Below are positions 1-11,533 of a stretch of 64,000 bases of DNA, in pieces. The position numbers were made by a program, and so were the translations under genes. Source of the DNA: Agriotes lineatus (lineage: Eukaryota; Arthropoda; Insecta; Coleoptera; Elateridae); the NCBI GenBank assembly GCA_940337035.1, contig CALNHX010003609.1:81726-145725 (forward strand), read 5' to 3'. Below the pieces are notes generated by a model. It did not search any database. It worked only from the letters and a program-made list of their open reading frames with translations, and was not told the origin of the DNA. Position 1 is the first letter of the stretch, and the number at the start of each line of letters is the position of its first letter.

Positions 1-1070
1 GAATAAGACTAATAAAGATGACATTACAAGAAACGAACAATAAAGTAACGATTAACGGGACCACTTCACGGAATTTTAGAGTTCACCAGGGACTGAGGCA
101 AGGAGAACCTTCGTCCACAGATTTATTTAATTTACTGTTGGAACAGATTGTAAGGAAGTGTGAGTTCCACACAAACGGAACTGTATACCACAATAGACAT
201 GAAATAGTAGCTTTTGCCGATGACGTAGCTTTAGTAGCCAGAAGCAAGTATGAAATAATAAAAATGCTACATAAATTAGATAAAGTTGCAAAGGAGTATG
301 GTCTAAGAATTAACATGGAGAAGACTAAGTACATGGAAGTGCAAGAGGGAAAGGGAACAGACGAGAGCAGAAATTTAATATTCAAATCGGAAGATGACAA
401 GGTGAACGAAATCGAAGGAACTGGAGATTTTACCTATTTAGGAGTGAAGCTATTAAACAGGGGTGAAGATGAAAAGGAAATAGGTGAAAGGATAGTGAAA
501 GGTAATAAAAGTGCGGGATCTCTGTTACATTTTTTAAATCTAATAGTGTATCGTGAAATGCTAAGATTAGACTTTATAAAACAGTAGTGCGACCAACAGT
601 TACGTATGGGAGTGAGATGTGGTCTCTTTCCAAAACGGAGCAAAAAAAGTTGGAAATATGGGAAAGAAAAGTGCTGAGAAGGATATTCAAAGGTAAGAAA
701 GTAGGAGACAGATGGGAAAGGAGAACGAATGAAGAGGTGATGGACCTGAATGGGCAACCATCTATAGTAGGGGTAATTAAAGGCCTAATGATACGTTGGT
801 TGGGCCATGTAAGAAGGCTAGGAGAGGAGAGAGCAACAAGACAAGTCATGGAGCACAGAGTGAAGAGAAAAAGGAGAAGAGGAAGGCCGAAAAGGAAGTG
901 GATGGAGGCAGTGGTAGCAGATCTAAGGGAAATTGAAGTTTGCAACTGGGAAGAAGTAGCCATGGACAGGAGGAGGTGGAGGGATATTATCAAACAAGCC
1001 CAAGGCCTTCTAGACCTGTACAGCTATTTAATATATATATTGTTATGTTAAATGTAATCTATAGATAATT
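1..1070 (+). mobile_element. RTE-like LINE, 3' half, frameshifted
   Basis: This is the 3' part of a non-LTR retrotransposon that enters from outside the window. The first frame (18-587) carries reverse-transcriptase motifs: a RQGEPSS turn and the catalytic FADDVAL. The second frame (587-1051) carries the usual RTE C-terminus, with YGSEMWSL, IRWLGHVRRLG, a basic RRGRPKRKW stretch and a final WRDIIKQAQGLL. The two frames belong to one protein broken by a frameshift near 565-585. The 3' end shows a short TATATA tract, also seen in the RTE copy ending near 58.07 kb, so both are probably the same family. The copy is inactive. Confidence 0.85.
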
Positions 1071-1244
1071 TAATAATATAAACCCCTTGACTATACACCA
1101 CTAGGTACTCACTAGCAAAGCATAAAAGGACATAACTTCCTAAATATTTTGACATAATTACAATTTTTAGGTTATGTTTCGAAGTATTTTCAATTGGTTT
1201 AAAGAAACCTTTAACTTTTGTCTTATCTTCTACATAATTGACAA

Positions 1245-1545
1245 ACCACCTAATCGTTCTGTTTATTTTAGGTGCCTACCTATGAATGATTCTGTTACAA
1301 TGAAGACCCAGAATACAGAATCTGTTTACAAATTTCCAGCTGATTCTATTAAAAATAGGTACTATTAAATTCGAGAAAACTATCATAACCAGGACCAATA
1401 TAAACTGTCCTTTATTTGGAACACCCGAGGATCTAAATGGAGTGACTCTACCAACTTACATGGATGTGATGAAATATTATCAGATGGTGAGAAATAAGTT
1501 AAAATCTAATTGTAATAAGGAGCCACAGTTTAAGGCTGGGTAAGA
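1245..1545 (+). pseudogene. N-terminal fragment of an uncharacterised multicopy invertebrate protein family
   Basis: A broken reading frame first reads through QNTESVYKFPADSIKNRYY, then after a frame change through CPLFGTPEDLNGVTLPTYMD and VMKYYQMVRNKL. The LFGTPEDL and LPTYxDVMKYY pattern resembles the N-terminal region of large, uncharacterised, repeated proteins I recall from invertebrate genomes. The C-terminal region of the same kind of protein appears at 10.11-11.53 kb. A candidate acceptor (TTTATTTTAG) lies at about 1262-1271 and a possible donor (GGTAAGAAG) near 1540. The two pieces may be one copy separated by later insertions, but the middle is missing. The assignment rests on remembered motif similarity only. 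Confidence 0.4.
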
Positions 1546-3326
1546 AGTATGTTTGGTCGCCTATAAATGATTAATTTTGTAAGGCTAAATCTATACGAAT
1601 TACAAATAATTGTGGTTGTTCTATGTATAAAATAAAATTCGTCAAATTAATCTTCACGATTGGTGCTTTATTGTGATGTATTTGGTTTTTATGAAAACGA
1701 CTGAAATATAATTAAAAAAAATCATAAATATGCTTGAAGTCCGATCTAATCAGGTGTAAAATAATGACAAACTTTAACAATAAATTTTTTAGAAACAAGC
1801 AAGTTTTATTGATATTTAAAGGTATCAACTCGTAGCTACACCATAGCAGTTTTGTAAGTTCACATAAATTAAATCAATACTTTGTTTATTTTGATTTGCA
1901 CCTTGTAATAAGAGTCGGGTGAAATGGTTACAACTTTTATCCAGATTACCGTTTGGTTGTTGTCACGACTATAATTTAGTTCGACCATCGTCTGGCAGAT
2001 GGTACAGCGTGGCAGCCGACCTTAGGTTGGCTTATCGGTCGGACACCCAACGCGATATACAGTTTCCCGGAAAGAATTTAAACCTATATTAAATTTACTA
2101 GTAGTTCTAATATAGCTTTCGATTTTACAATATGGACGTGTGTTTAAAGACAACAGTGATTGGATTTAAGTAAACACCTTTAATAATGGAGTCAAAGGTC
2201 GTGAACAACAGTTTTTAGCAATAACTCAAAACCGGCTACACTTATAAAAATGTTTTCAAATAAAAATAAAGGCTTCAGTATTCAGTGTCATCTTCCTTCA
2301 GGTCAAAAATGTGAATTGTTAATTTGACAGAAAAAATCTGAAGTATATTTTGCTCAAATTTCGAGTTTCATTGTTACTATAGTGGTATAGCGTGACAGCC
2401 AGGTTATCGGCTCGCTCTCGCTCGGTATCGTTCGATTCCATGGGCTTTATCGATTTTATCGACCTTCAGACGAATTTACGGACAAGTGTCGTGTTTCATC
2501 TTGCACATAACACCCGGCCGTTTTGATTGCTTGCAGTTTTCGGGCCTCGATATTCTGCAACCCTGTATACAACTAATATTATTTCGACCAAAATAGAATG
2601 TCAGGCGGTAAACACATGGAAATACATGTACAACACAAATAATCGAATTTTTAACATATTTTTCCAGTTTAATTTTTTTTATTTTAGGAACAGACCGCTG
2701 ACCGGTTGAAATTAGGCAGAAAAACAAGTGCATTCCGCTGTGCATGGTTATTGTGTACTCAGTTTACCTGCGGAGGCGGACATTCTGTTTCAGTCGTAAT
2801 ATTGGCGGAATTCTATGCTTGAATATATATCTACATGAGAAGTACGATGAATGTTGTAGTATTACTAAAGTGGCACTGGCCACTGTCAATTTTAGTATTG
2901 TTATTGTTTGCCTCTCGGTTCGACTATTGTTTTATATTTTAGCGCCCCGTCTGTTAATTGCCTATTAATATTTTAAGAACCTCGTTTTTTGGAAATAGTA
3001 ACTTAAATAGCTATTTGTGAAATAAGATAGGAAAAATATGATTTTCCCAATGAATTACACACAAGATTTTTCCTAATTTGGGACGTACCTATTAATTCTT
3101 GAATCTTTATTGAGAATGTTGGTAAGAAAAACTCAAAATTTTAAAATTCAAATAACTCTGGCTGTTATGGAAAACAATGTAAGCTTTAATAGACAGTTTG
3201 TAAAAAAATTGCGATGACGTTTGGTTGTTTAGTGTTAGAGCGTTTTTTCGGAATTTTTCATTTTTCCATTCTTGTTTTGAAAAGTTGGACTTTTCCACAC
3301 CAAAATAAATGCTGAAAAGTAAAGTA
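1546..3326. other. No recognisable gene
   Basis: AT-rich sequence with short, unconvincing open frames only. Two stretches (about 2008-2040 and 2385-2420) share a phrase like GTAxAGCGTGxCAGCC, and the first contains a short hairpin, so they may be old repeat fragments. Nothing else is supported. Confidence 0.5.
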
Positions 3327-4057
3327 GTCCAGTCAAATGGTGCTCAAAAAGGGCGAATAGGGGGAAAGTTTTGGTGGAATTTTGATATATGTTTCTTATA
3401 TGCTTTCTGGGTCGCTGTACACGAATATCAGGTTTTCCAAAAAGAATTTTGACCGGAAATACGTTTTTTTAAGCAAAAACGGTGTAGAAAACGAAATTTT
3501 GTTAGTTTTTTTAAATTACTCGAAAACTATCCAATTTCGTAAATGTTGAACCTATATGAAATGAAAGAGAATAAAATTCCCTACATTTTATGTACTAGAG
3601 GTTTTATTCTCCGATCAATCGTTCAGCCGCGAGAGCGCCGCGAAATTATAGTCCAGTCAAATGGTAGAAAATAGGGGAAAGTTTTGGTGTTTATATTTGG
3701 TTTCTATGTTTTTTGGGTCGCTGTACGCGAATATCAGATTTTCCAACATTTCATTTATGAAGATTCATTTCATATACCATTTTTGATTTACGAAATATGG
3801 ATAGTTTGCAAGTTACTTTGAACTAAACTGGTATAATTCTTTTCTTTTTGCTTTTAACACCTAACTTCGTGGCGCTCTCGCGGCTGAACGATTGATCGGA
3901 GAAAAAAACCTCTAGTACATAAAATGTAAGAAATTTTATCCTCTTTCATTTCATATAGGTTCAACATACAAAATTGGATGGTTTTCGAATAATTTTAGAA
4001 AAACTAAAAGAAAATCGGTTTTTTACACCGCTTTTATTTAAAGAAACGTGTTTTCGG

Positions 4058-5048
4058 TAGTGATGAGCTTATTCGAATGAAAATAACCGGTTATCCGGTT
4101 ATTGAAATAACCTGTGTAACTCGGTTTTCGTTCCAAGTATTCAAATGAAAAATAACCTCATGCTGTTACGTACTATGCTTTGGATATAAAACCTCTATTC
4201 AAAGGTACTATGTGCCATATCTCAGCGACCTATGCAGTGCTCAAAATTCTGTAAATATAAATACGTCATAACTCATAAACAAAGCAGGTTGTACTGAAAA
4301 CACCATTTGGTTATCGCGTACCTACCTCCTATCATAAAAAATATCAAATCATCAAATTCTGGGGACCTGAAACCTGAACCCCTAAAAACTGCAAACGCAT
4401 CAAGCTATAAATCAATTTTTTATTTGCTTACATCTCCAAAGGTTGAATACAAGAGGCGGCGCCTTTAACCCGCCCGATCAATAAACTGTTTTTATTGCGA
4501 TTAGCAAGCAGTCCCGCATATTTCTTTCTTTCTACACTTCTTAATAAATACCTCTTAATTTCCAATACATAATACATAATGTGCGGTCGGCGCCTTAGAA
4601 ATCGGGCACTACACACTATTATGACATATTTTGCATGTATTTTTAAGTGTATAAACTGGGTGTTTACAGTTATGGTTTTAATTGTTACGTCAGATTGTTT
4701 ATTGTTTGTCAATTATGAAATGCCATCTCACATTAATGAAGTAACCGGAGCAAGAATACTCCAAAGACTAGAAGAACATATTACGTGTCCCGATTTCTAA
4801 GGCGCCGACCGTACATATTATGTTTTGGTTCCTCTGCTATCTGCAAATTACGATGTCGATGCAGATGACGTTGAACCGATGTCGATGCAGATGACGGTGA
4901 ACTGTTAACCGGCAAACCGGTGACTTAATCGAAACGAATCGAAAGCAAAAATTTATTCGAATGATTATGCAAATAATCATTCGGTTATTAATATCATTCG
5001 AATGCAACTAATTCGGTTATGAAAATTGTCCGGTTATGCCCATCACTA
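4058..5048. mobile_element. Non-autonomous hAT element nested in the foldback arm
   Basis: Ends are TAGTGATGAGC and GCCCATCACTA, imperfect inverted repeats rich in AACCGG and TTATTCG motifs. An exact 8-bp duplication, GTTTTCGG, flanks it at 4050-4057 and 5049-5056. Removing it rejoins the arm of the host foldback element. An 8-bp duplication with short terminal repeats is the hAT signature. No transposase frame is seen. Inside are an inverted pair (4575-4605 with 4789-4822) and a two-copy 26-bp direct repeat beginning CGATGTCGATGCAGATGACG near 4852-4903. Confidence 0.85.
4575..4822. repeat. Inverted repeat inside the hAT derivative
   Basis: GGTCGGCGCCTTAGAAATCG (within 4575-4605) is mirrored by CGATTTCTAAGGCGCCGACC (within 4789-4822), giving arms of about 30 nt around a 183-nt loop. 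It may be an older, smaller MITE carried by the hAT element or its structural core. Confidence 0.75.
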
Positions 5049-5175
5049 GTTTTCGGTCAAAATTCTTGTTGGCAAACCTGATATTCGTGTACAGCGATCC
5101 AAAAAACATATAGGAACCAAATATCAAAACTCCACCAAAACTTTCCCCTATTTTCTACCATTTGACTGGACTAAA

Positions 5176-5454
5176 GGTAGGTATTGCAGTGGTATTGAGC
5201 CGTTCGGCTCTGCTCCGATTGCAGTACAATATTAAAATTAAATCAAAGCACAGACTGGGGATGTTTTATCTAGCCGCAACGATAAGTTAAATGTCATTCC
5301 GTAAATGCATTGAAAAAGGGATGCTTGTGTAAAAAAGAAATGAATCGATTAAGGAACGCAAAGGAAACAACTCGCTTTTCACAGGGTTAAGAGTCAAATT
5401 TCATATCAATTAGTTATTAAGTGAGGCTGAGTGAATAGCCAAACCAAATTAAAT
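5176..5454. other. No recognisable feature
   Basis: Ordinary AT-rich spacer between the foldback element and the second hAT derivative. No gene or repeat is supported. Confidence 0.5.
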
Positions 5455-6413
5455 CAGTGGCGTAACTATGGGGGGTGATATGGGTGTCGGAACACCCCCC
5501 AGAGGCTTTAGGAATAACTAAAATTCGTCTTAAACAAAAAATCTAAAATTACATTTTAGTAATATATAATTGAATAGTAATTATTACATTCGGAATTCGG
5601 ACTCGACCATTTTTAAAATCCGATCTCAACGAACCTCCTTCGGACGTGATTGAAGAGTTCAAAATGCCAAAATATACAAAATCTTCCATATAAGACAGCA
5701 ATGGATGCGCTAGCTACGTGCAATAAGGACATGTTTCCAATTATATTCAATTTGCTGCAAATTCTTGCAACGATTCCTGTGTCAACTGAAATAGCTGAAA
5801 GATCATTCTCCACCTTAAAAATAATTAAGACTTACCTCCGAAATACAACATCGCAATATAGGCTGAATGGATTGGCTCTCCATTCACAGAGAACTGCAGG
5901 TGAACGTAGATGAAATTATAAACGAGTTAGCAAAAAAACCAAGAAAACTTGAATTACTACTATAAGCTGTATTACAATTGTAATGATTTTATTGTTTATA
6001 AATAAACAGTATAGTTGCTTTCATTTCTAAAGGACTTGCAGTAGCCCATGATCTGACTAATTTTTTACAGTCAAAATGACACTTTACATTTTCATAGATT
6101 AGGTATGGAGTTATTGCAAGTACAGGCATTATCTTGCAATTTTGTTTTACAAGCAAGCTCAGTTGTTATTTATTTAGCAAATAATTATTTCTGACTTCTT
6201 CTAGTTAATAAGCAAATGATAAGCAAAAAATAAATTCTTAAATGTAACTAGGTGGTCTATACTACCAAGAAGTTAAATCAAGGCCTACCGCAAGTCCTGT
6301 AGAAATGAAATCAACTATACTTTATGGTGCGCTCAATTTTTTTAAAATTCTTATTGTAAGGTTGATCACTCTCCCAGAACACCCCCCAGAGTAAAATCTT
6401 AGTTACGCCACTG
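5455..6413 (+). mobile_element. hAT deletion derivative retaining a transposase C-terminus
   Basis: Terminal inverted repeats CAGTGGCGTAACTATGGGG and CTTAGTTACGCCACTG are flanked by an exact 8-bp duplication, AATTAAAT, at 5447-5454 and 6414-6421. The subterminal CACCCCCCAGAG is present at both ends. Only about 959 bp remain, so most of the autonomous element has been lost. The surviving coding segment is listed separately. Confidence 0.9.
5650..5913 (+). pseudogene. hAT transposase C-terminal dimerisation domain fragment
   Basis: The frame reads TIPVSTEIAERSFSTLKIIK followed by TYLRNTTSQYRLNGLALHS. This is the hAT family C-terminal (dimerisation) region, in which S/AERSFS-LK-IKTYLR is strongly conserved. 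The N-terminal zinc finger and the catalytic D-D-E region are absent, and the start codon shown is internal. The fragment lies inside the 8-bp-duplicated element 5455-6413 and is non-functional as a transposase. Confidence 0.85.
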
Positions 6414-6704
6414 AATTAAATAATCACAAAAAGGTTTGCTAAGTGCAGGTTATGAAGTGTAGAGTTCAATTTAATTAATTACTACAATTTGTGAGCGATT
6501 CTTAAAAAGGTATAGCTAAGCCAGAGGAAGATGATAATGTTGCAAAGAGCAATTAAGAAAGGCTACAGTAAGTCGATTATTTCACAGCATAGGTAGGGAC
6601 AGTAGAATTTATTCCAAAACCGTTATTTGTGTGTGGGTAAATCTTGTCTGTAAGTGCAAGTCTTTCTTTCGATTCGTTATCCAATTCACAAGAAATAAAC
6701 AAAA

Positions 6705-7610
6705 ATGGCGGACAAACGCTTTTTAAGAAGACAAAAGAAAATTGAAGGAGGCAAGGAAGGAGAACTACAAACGGAGGTAGTAATAGAAGCAACAGAACAG
6801 CCTGTGGCAGAAGAGCAACAGCAAGGGGATCAGGCTGAGGAACAGCAACCCCAAGCCTCAAAGTTAGAAACGGAATTAAGCGTAATGCTGGAGGCGATAC
6901 TACAAAAGACCAATGAAACAGCAAAAAGTTTGCAAGAATTAAAACAAGATAGCGAAAAAATCACACAGAGTGTGCTAGCATTAAAAATAAAAGTAGAAGA
7001 ACGAGAAAGAAAGGAAGAAGAATTACAAATTGAAGCCGAGGAACGCGAACGAAGATTACAGGAAACCATTTGAAACCAGGCGCAAGAGTTGCGGCAGGAT
7101 GCAGAGAGAGAGAATAGGGCAGAAAGACATGCAGAAATCTTAGTCGCGGTAATGAAAGCCGAATTTGAAAAGATGCAAGTTCAAAACAAGGAAGAAGTAC
7201 AGGCGAAAATCGAAGGATTAGAACAAAAATTGGATGGATTTAAAGATACGACTAAAAATGAGATACAACAGGAAGTGTTACACGTAGTCGGGGAAGAATT
7301 AGGCAAGAAAGAAAAAGAGATAGAAGACAGAATTATGAGGCTGGAAACTAAAACACAAGACTAGATAGTACAGTACCAAGATAAGGTGGAACTGGAATTA
7401 GGAAGTCAAAAAGAGAAGGCAGAAGATCGGTGGGTAATCACACAACAAGGACAAAGCCGGAATGCAAGCCACATCGCCATTTTGGACAATAAGTTCACAC
7501 GGGATCTGCAGGGAATGAACGAAAGGATAGAACAAGCTCATGACTACCCTGCTAGTGTGGCATATCCATGCCTCCAGCTAAATCATTTTGCCAATTATTC
7601 ATCCAAGTAG
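6705..7610 (+). pseudogene. Coiled-coil gag-like ORF of a decayed LTR retrotransposon
   Basis: Three consecutive open stretches (6705-7073, 7089-7364 and 7386-7610) lie in one reading frame separated only by in-frame stops, so this is one decayed ORF of about 300 codons. It begins at ATGGCGGACAAACGC. The product is extremely rich in E, Q and K, with long heptad-like stretches (VEERERKEEELQIEAEERER), as expected of a coiled-coil gag N-terminal region. No zinc knuckle is seen. A polypurine tract and a TG...CA segment near 8.19-8.45 kb fit a 3' LTR, implying that pol was deleted. The Ty3/Gypsy assignment is an inference. Confidence 0.6.
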
Positions 7611-8175
7611 AATTGTGTGGTTAAAGGAGGTTATAACAATTGAAAATCCAAGCCGCATCTGTGTGATGTAGTAGAACAAATTAATAGCTGGAACAAAAGA
7701 CAATTAGAAGCGCCAAAACACTAGAATTCAAATAAATACCTGGTAGTTTGTTCATAAATTTGAATTTCTCCAAGTCAACAAAAACGCTAACTGAGAGGAT
7801 CAAACCATTTTGTAATTTTGACAGCCGCACTTACCTTGCGACTGCGTATTAGGATTAATTTGGGCACACAGTGGCGTGCCAGTGTAAAGTAAAATAATAA
7901 ATTAGCAGGAACAGAACCCTTTTGAACTGAGTCAAGTGCCTACCGAGCTAGCGTTTAGAAAATTGAAATTGCAGATCGATACAAACATAAAAGAGGGCAA
8001 AATATTATTATATTTGAATAAATAAAAATACAACCATCTAATCTTAAACAGTCTAAATCTATAAATCTGTATAAATTTTATTATTAAAATTGCCGACTAC
8101 ATTGCATACATTTTAGGAACCGCAACTAGTATAACCTTTGCAGTATTTCAAACCAAATTAGGAAAAGCTATTTCT

Positions 8176-8452
8176 AAATCAAGGGAGGACAGTGTAATAT
8201 TTAATTCTCACATCGCCTAAGAGAGGTATCCATACCATTCTTTCGACTAATTTGTTTGAAAGTAGGCTTTTCAGACCTATTTTTTGTGGACGAAAGTTAC
8301 CAATTGCTGTTATTTTGTCTCTTTGTAAGTAGTGAAAAAGTAATATAAAAACTACGTCGACCAGTAACTACAGCCTCGCACTCTATTTCCCGGCGAGATG
8401 TGTTACAGCATCTCGATTATAATTACGTAATTCGAGAGCAACAATTCCAACA
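8176..8452 (+). repeat. Candidate polypurine tract and 3' LTR
   Basis: AATCAAGGGAGGACAG precedes TGTAATATTTAATTCTCACA at 8193, and the segment closes with CAATTCCAACA at 8452. A purine-rich primer site followed by a TG...CA block of about 260 bp is typical of a 3' LTR. No 5' partner is found, so the boundaries are provisional. Confidence 0.45.
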
Positions 8453-8564
8453 TTTCTAGTTGTTATATATATTTTTAATATTATGTTTATGTATTAAGTT
8501 TTCATTGTTTTACAAAGCACAATAGTGTTAAGATTGTATTTTGTCTGTTTCAATAATAGCTATT

Positions 8565-8687
8565 TGTGCAACAAGTGCTAAAAGTGGACGTTTATGCACG
8601 AGACATGAAAATTATTAAACGAAGCCAAAGGCTGAGCTTCATAACATGTCTCGTGCATAAACACTTTCAGCACGAGTTTTGCACACA
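8565..8687. repeat. Hairpin-forming inverted repeat
   Basis: TTTATGCACGAGACATG (8591-8607) is exactly mirrored by CATGTCTCGTGCATAAA (8645-8661). The flanking TGTGCAACAAGTGCT and AGCACGAGTTTTGCACA extend the imperfect arms to about 43 nt around a 37-nt loop. Related phrases (ATTTTTTCTAC at 8691 and GTAGAAAAAAT near 9121) suggest a MITE of roughly 0.57 kb around it. Confidence 0.7.
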
Positions 8688-9880
8688 ATATTTTTTCTAC
8701 GGCCTTAAATTTACTGTTATCAATCCATAAATGTCGATTTAACAAAGAGTTTGCATTTATGACAGTTATAATTTATGTCATAATAAAGAGATGGCCTTGA
8801 CGCTCAGGTGAATGTTTCTGCAGCCAGTAGCTGTCAAAGTCAGTTATCAAAGGTAATTATAAATGTACACATTTTACTTTATTCATTACATAGTGCTTTA
8901 ATTATTTAAAAAACACTCTACCTCTAACGAAGGAAGTACTTAACTAGAATAACTTTATAACCTCACTTCCAGTTCGAAATTCTAATTTCGACACCAGCTG
9001 TTTATTTTTAGCACATGGACTAAAAGTAAACAGCTGATTTCACTTTTAATACGCTAATTGGTAAAACGTCATTTTTAGTGAAAAAAGCTAGTGCTCAAAG
9101 GCCTACTTTTAGTAGTGGTCGTAGAAAAAATATATTTGGAGTCCCGTTTACTAGCTTTAACTTAATTAATTATAAAATCTATTAAATTTGCTCTAGATAA
9201 TTTAGTTTTTTTTCATTTACTATTCTCCTATTCACCACATGGTAATTGGTAACTACACTCAGTTCCAAAAAAAGTGACGCACTTGATTTTTGACCTAACT
9301 TTTTTTCTTTTTTTTTAAATCAGTGGGCCGATTTTTAATTTTTATTTGTTGGCAGGTAATTCCTGTCTTTCAAAAAAAAATAAATAAAGAGGTGGAAATT
9401 TTTTCAAAGCCTTCTGGTTCTGGATGGTAGTGGAAAAACTCAAACCATGTTTTTTTCTTAATATTTAACTCACCCTGTGTGTTAATCAAGTAATGGTATA
9501 GAAAGTGCTTACAGTCTATATAAAAGACGCTTCTTTTACGAAAATTTTGCTTTTTTATTCATTGTTTCATCTCTAAAATTGTCAGAAGTACAACTTTTCT
9601 GTTGAAACCCTACGTTTATCCCACACATTTATTTCATTGTAGGGTCACATTGCCTTTGAAAAACCAATTGCCGTTGCCATAACAATTAATTTGTTGTATG
9701 CCTCCATATTTGACACGTTGTCGTTGTGTCATTAATTAAGTGTCATTAAAAAAGTTTTATCTTAACGACTCTACATGCAAGTTGACGAAAACGGCTATGA
9801 AAAATGACTTGATAACGGAAATGAAAACAAAAGAAATGAGAAAACAGGTATCCACAAATAAGGGAAATAAATATTTATTT
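8688..9880. other. Non-coding, minor palindromes only
   Basis: No gene is seen. A small palindrome (CAGCTGTTTA with TAAACAGCTG) lies near 8996-9037. The rest is AT-rich sequence with poly-T runs. Confidence 0.4.
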
Positions 9881-10094
9881 ATGGGGTCATGGAATGTCCA
9901 GAGGCACATACAGTGAAGGTGCTTTAAAAATTCTGTTGGAAGAGTTCAAGAAATACGGTCTAGACATTATTGCACTGCAGGAAACGAAACAAAAAAGTAA
10001 TAGTATATCTGACTTAGGGGACTACATATTTTTCAACAGCGGAAACGATAAAAGAGTATTTGGTACGGGGTTTATGGTAAACAGAACCAAATAA
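9881..10094 (+). pseudogene. LINE endonuclease N-terminal fragment (RTE-like)
   Basis: The start of an apurinic-like endonuclease is visible. GSWNV is in one frame (from 9881), then after a one-base shift RGTYSEGALKILLEEF and DIIALQETKQK are in the 9894-10094 frame. The order W-N-V-R-G, then LQET, is the hallmark of the exonuclease-endonuclease-phosphatase domain of non-LTR elements. The frame stops after about 66 codons, with no catalytic core or reverse transcriptase following, so it is an isolated relic. Confidence 0.7.
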
Positions 10095-10110
10095 TGAAGT
10101 ACCGCCGATT

Positions 10111-11533
10111 TCAAAACGAATGAGAAGTTTTAAATTGCCATCAGTTGCAATTGCAGCTGAAAGAACTGGAGTATCTAGTGCGGCAGCTGTTATGATTGCA
10201 AGATGTTGGATTAATTAAAAGCAACGACCATTCTTGTGTTGTTGATCAAATGAAAATAAAACGACAACGTGAAAGTCCAAGAAAAATAATAACTAAAAAC
10301 CGTAAAACAGCCAAACCATTAAAAGGACTTTATTTTGTAATATTTTGAGGTCGACGAGACAAAACTATGTGTATCAAAAAGATAGATGGGAAATCCTATA
10401 CCATATCAGTAAGAGAAGAACATTATTCTCTTGTGCAAGAACCTGGTTCATACTGTTTCGGACATGTTACACCACTTTCTGGTAGTGCTGATAATATTTC
10501 GTCTAAAATGTTTGAATTCTTCGTTGAAAATTCTATCTATACTGATGAACTTGTGGTTCTTGGGGCAGATGGGACTGCAGTAAATACAGGAATACATACT
10601 GGCCTTATCCGACGTATTGAAATTGAATTTACAAGACCGTTGCAATGGTTTATTTGTCTCCTGCATTGTAATGAGTTGCCACTGCGTCATTTATTTAACC
10701 ATGTTAGACGGCCCGCAAATTCCAGATATTACAGTCAACGATCTTAGTAGTGACCAGAAGTATTTGAAGGAAATTTACGAAGCTGTTAGAACTGGCTTTT
10801 GTTCCAACGATCTTGCTTTACGTGACCCGGGAAAGTTAGCTCATTCTATGTGGTTAGCGTTGGTCAATAGAATATTAAGACTATATGTTTCAACACCAGA
10901 CGAAAATTTGATTATACTTGTAACTTATGCGATGGAGGTTTACACTCCACTTTGGTTTACGATCAAAACAAAACCATCATGTAAAGATGGAAGTCGCCAT
11001 TTTTACAAACTAATGTCGTTTTCTCGCTATCTGCAAGATAATCTAAAAGAAAAAGTTGATCTGGTTATAAGAAGCAACGCGTTATTCGCGCATCCGGAGA
11101 ATATAAATATCATCTCTTCTGACGGATGAGTCCAAAGTTATTCGAGAATTAGGCATTCGGAAAATAATAAAGGCAAGGAAAGTAGCAAAAACACATATTC
11201 CACGAAAATTTGAAGTTCACGAAATTGATTTAAATGCCAGGTCATATTATGAAATTATATTTTGGCAGAACTTAAATGTAACCGAACCACCTATTACTCG
11301 TTCAATTTCCGATGAAGAAGTTAACAACATGCTTATTACCGGAGAAATTGGCAACATTGACTTCCCAAAGTTTCCAAACTATACTCAAAGTGTGGAAAGA
11401 ACAGTTAAAAGTAGTGACAAAAGCTGCCAAAAATAAGTGTGGCGAACTTGGATGTGATGGTTTTATTCGAAACCGGTTACATTCTTGTAAAAGCATGCCA
11501 AAGTTTTCATCTAAAAAGGACTTCTGTATTTAG
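10111..11533 (+). pseudogene. C-terminal part of an uncharacterised, transposon-like multicopy protein
   Basis: A recognisable protein runs through several frames. Its order is LPSVAIAAERTGVSSAAA; REEHYSLVQEPGSY and GHVTPLSGSA; LVVLGADGTAVNTG; FTRPLQWFICLLHCNELPLR; DLSSDQKYLKEIYEAV; ALVNRILRLYVSTP; LFAHPEN; then, after further shifts, FPNYTQSVERTV and GCDGFIRNRLHSCK. At least four frameshifts or stops separate these. The conserved DGTxVNTG, NELPLRHL, NRILRLYV and HPEN blocks match, from memory, a family of repeated uncharacterised proteins in invertebrate genomes. I infer a transposase-like origin but see no catalytic triad I can name. The N-terminal counterpart is at 1.25-1.55 kb. Confidence 0.55.

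Larger units (their letters stand above)
3327..5175. mobile_element. Foldback/MITE-like element with long inverted arms
   Basis: The outer ends are GTCCAGTCAAATGG on the left and CCATTTGACTGGAC on the right, each abutting TA. Inside, the left arm (3327-3650) is matched in reverse by 3860-5175, including CTCCGATCAATCGTTCAGCC opposite GGCTGAACGATTGATCGGAG. A second copy of the outer end starts at 3651, so the left side is duplicated or nested. The right arm is interrupted by the hAT derivative at 4058-5048. No coding capacity is visible. The TA flanks suggest a Tc1/mariner-type target, but the class is uncertain. Confidence 0.7.

Noticed and set aside
434..993. Two minus-strand frames opposite the RTE LINE
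   Set aside because: Shadows of the reverse-transcriptase and C-terminal coding frames on the plus strand.
2476..2968. Short frames on both strands near 2.5-2.9 kb
   Set aside because: No known motif, no splice support, and mutual overlap on opposite strands.
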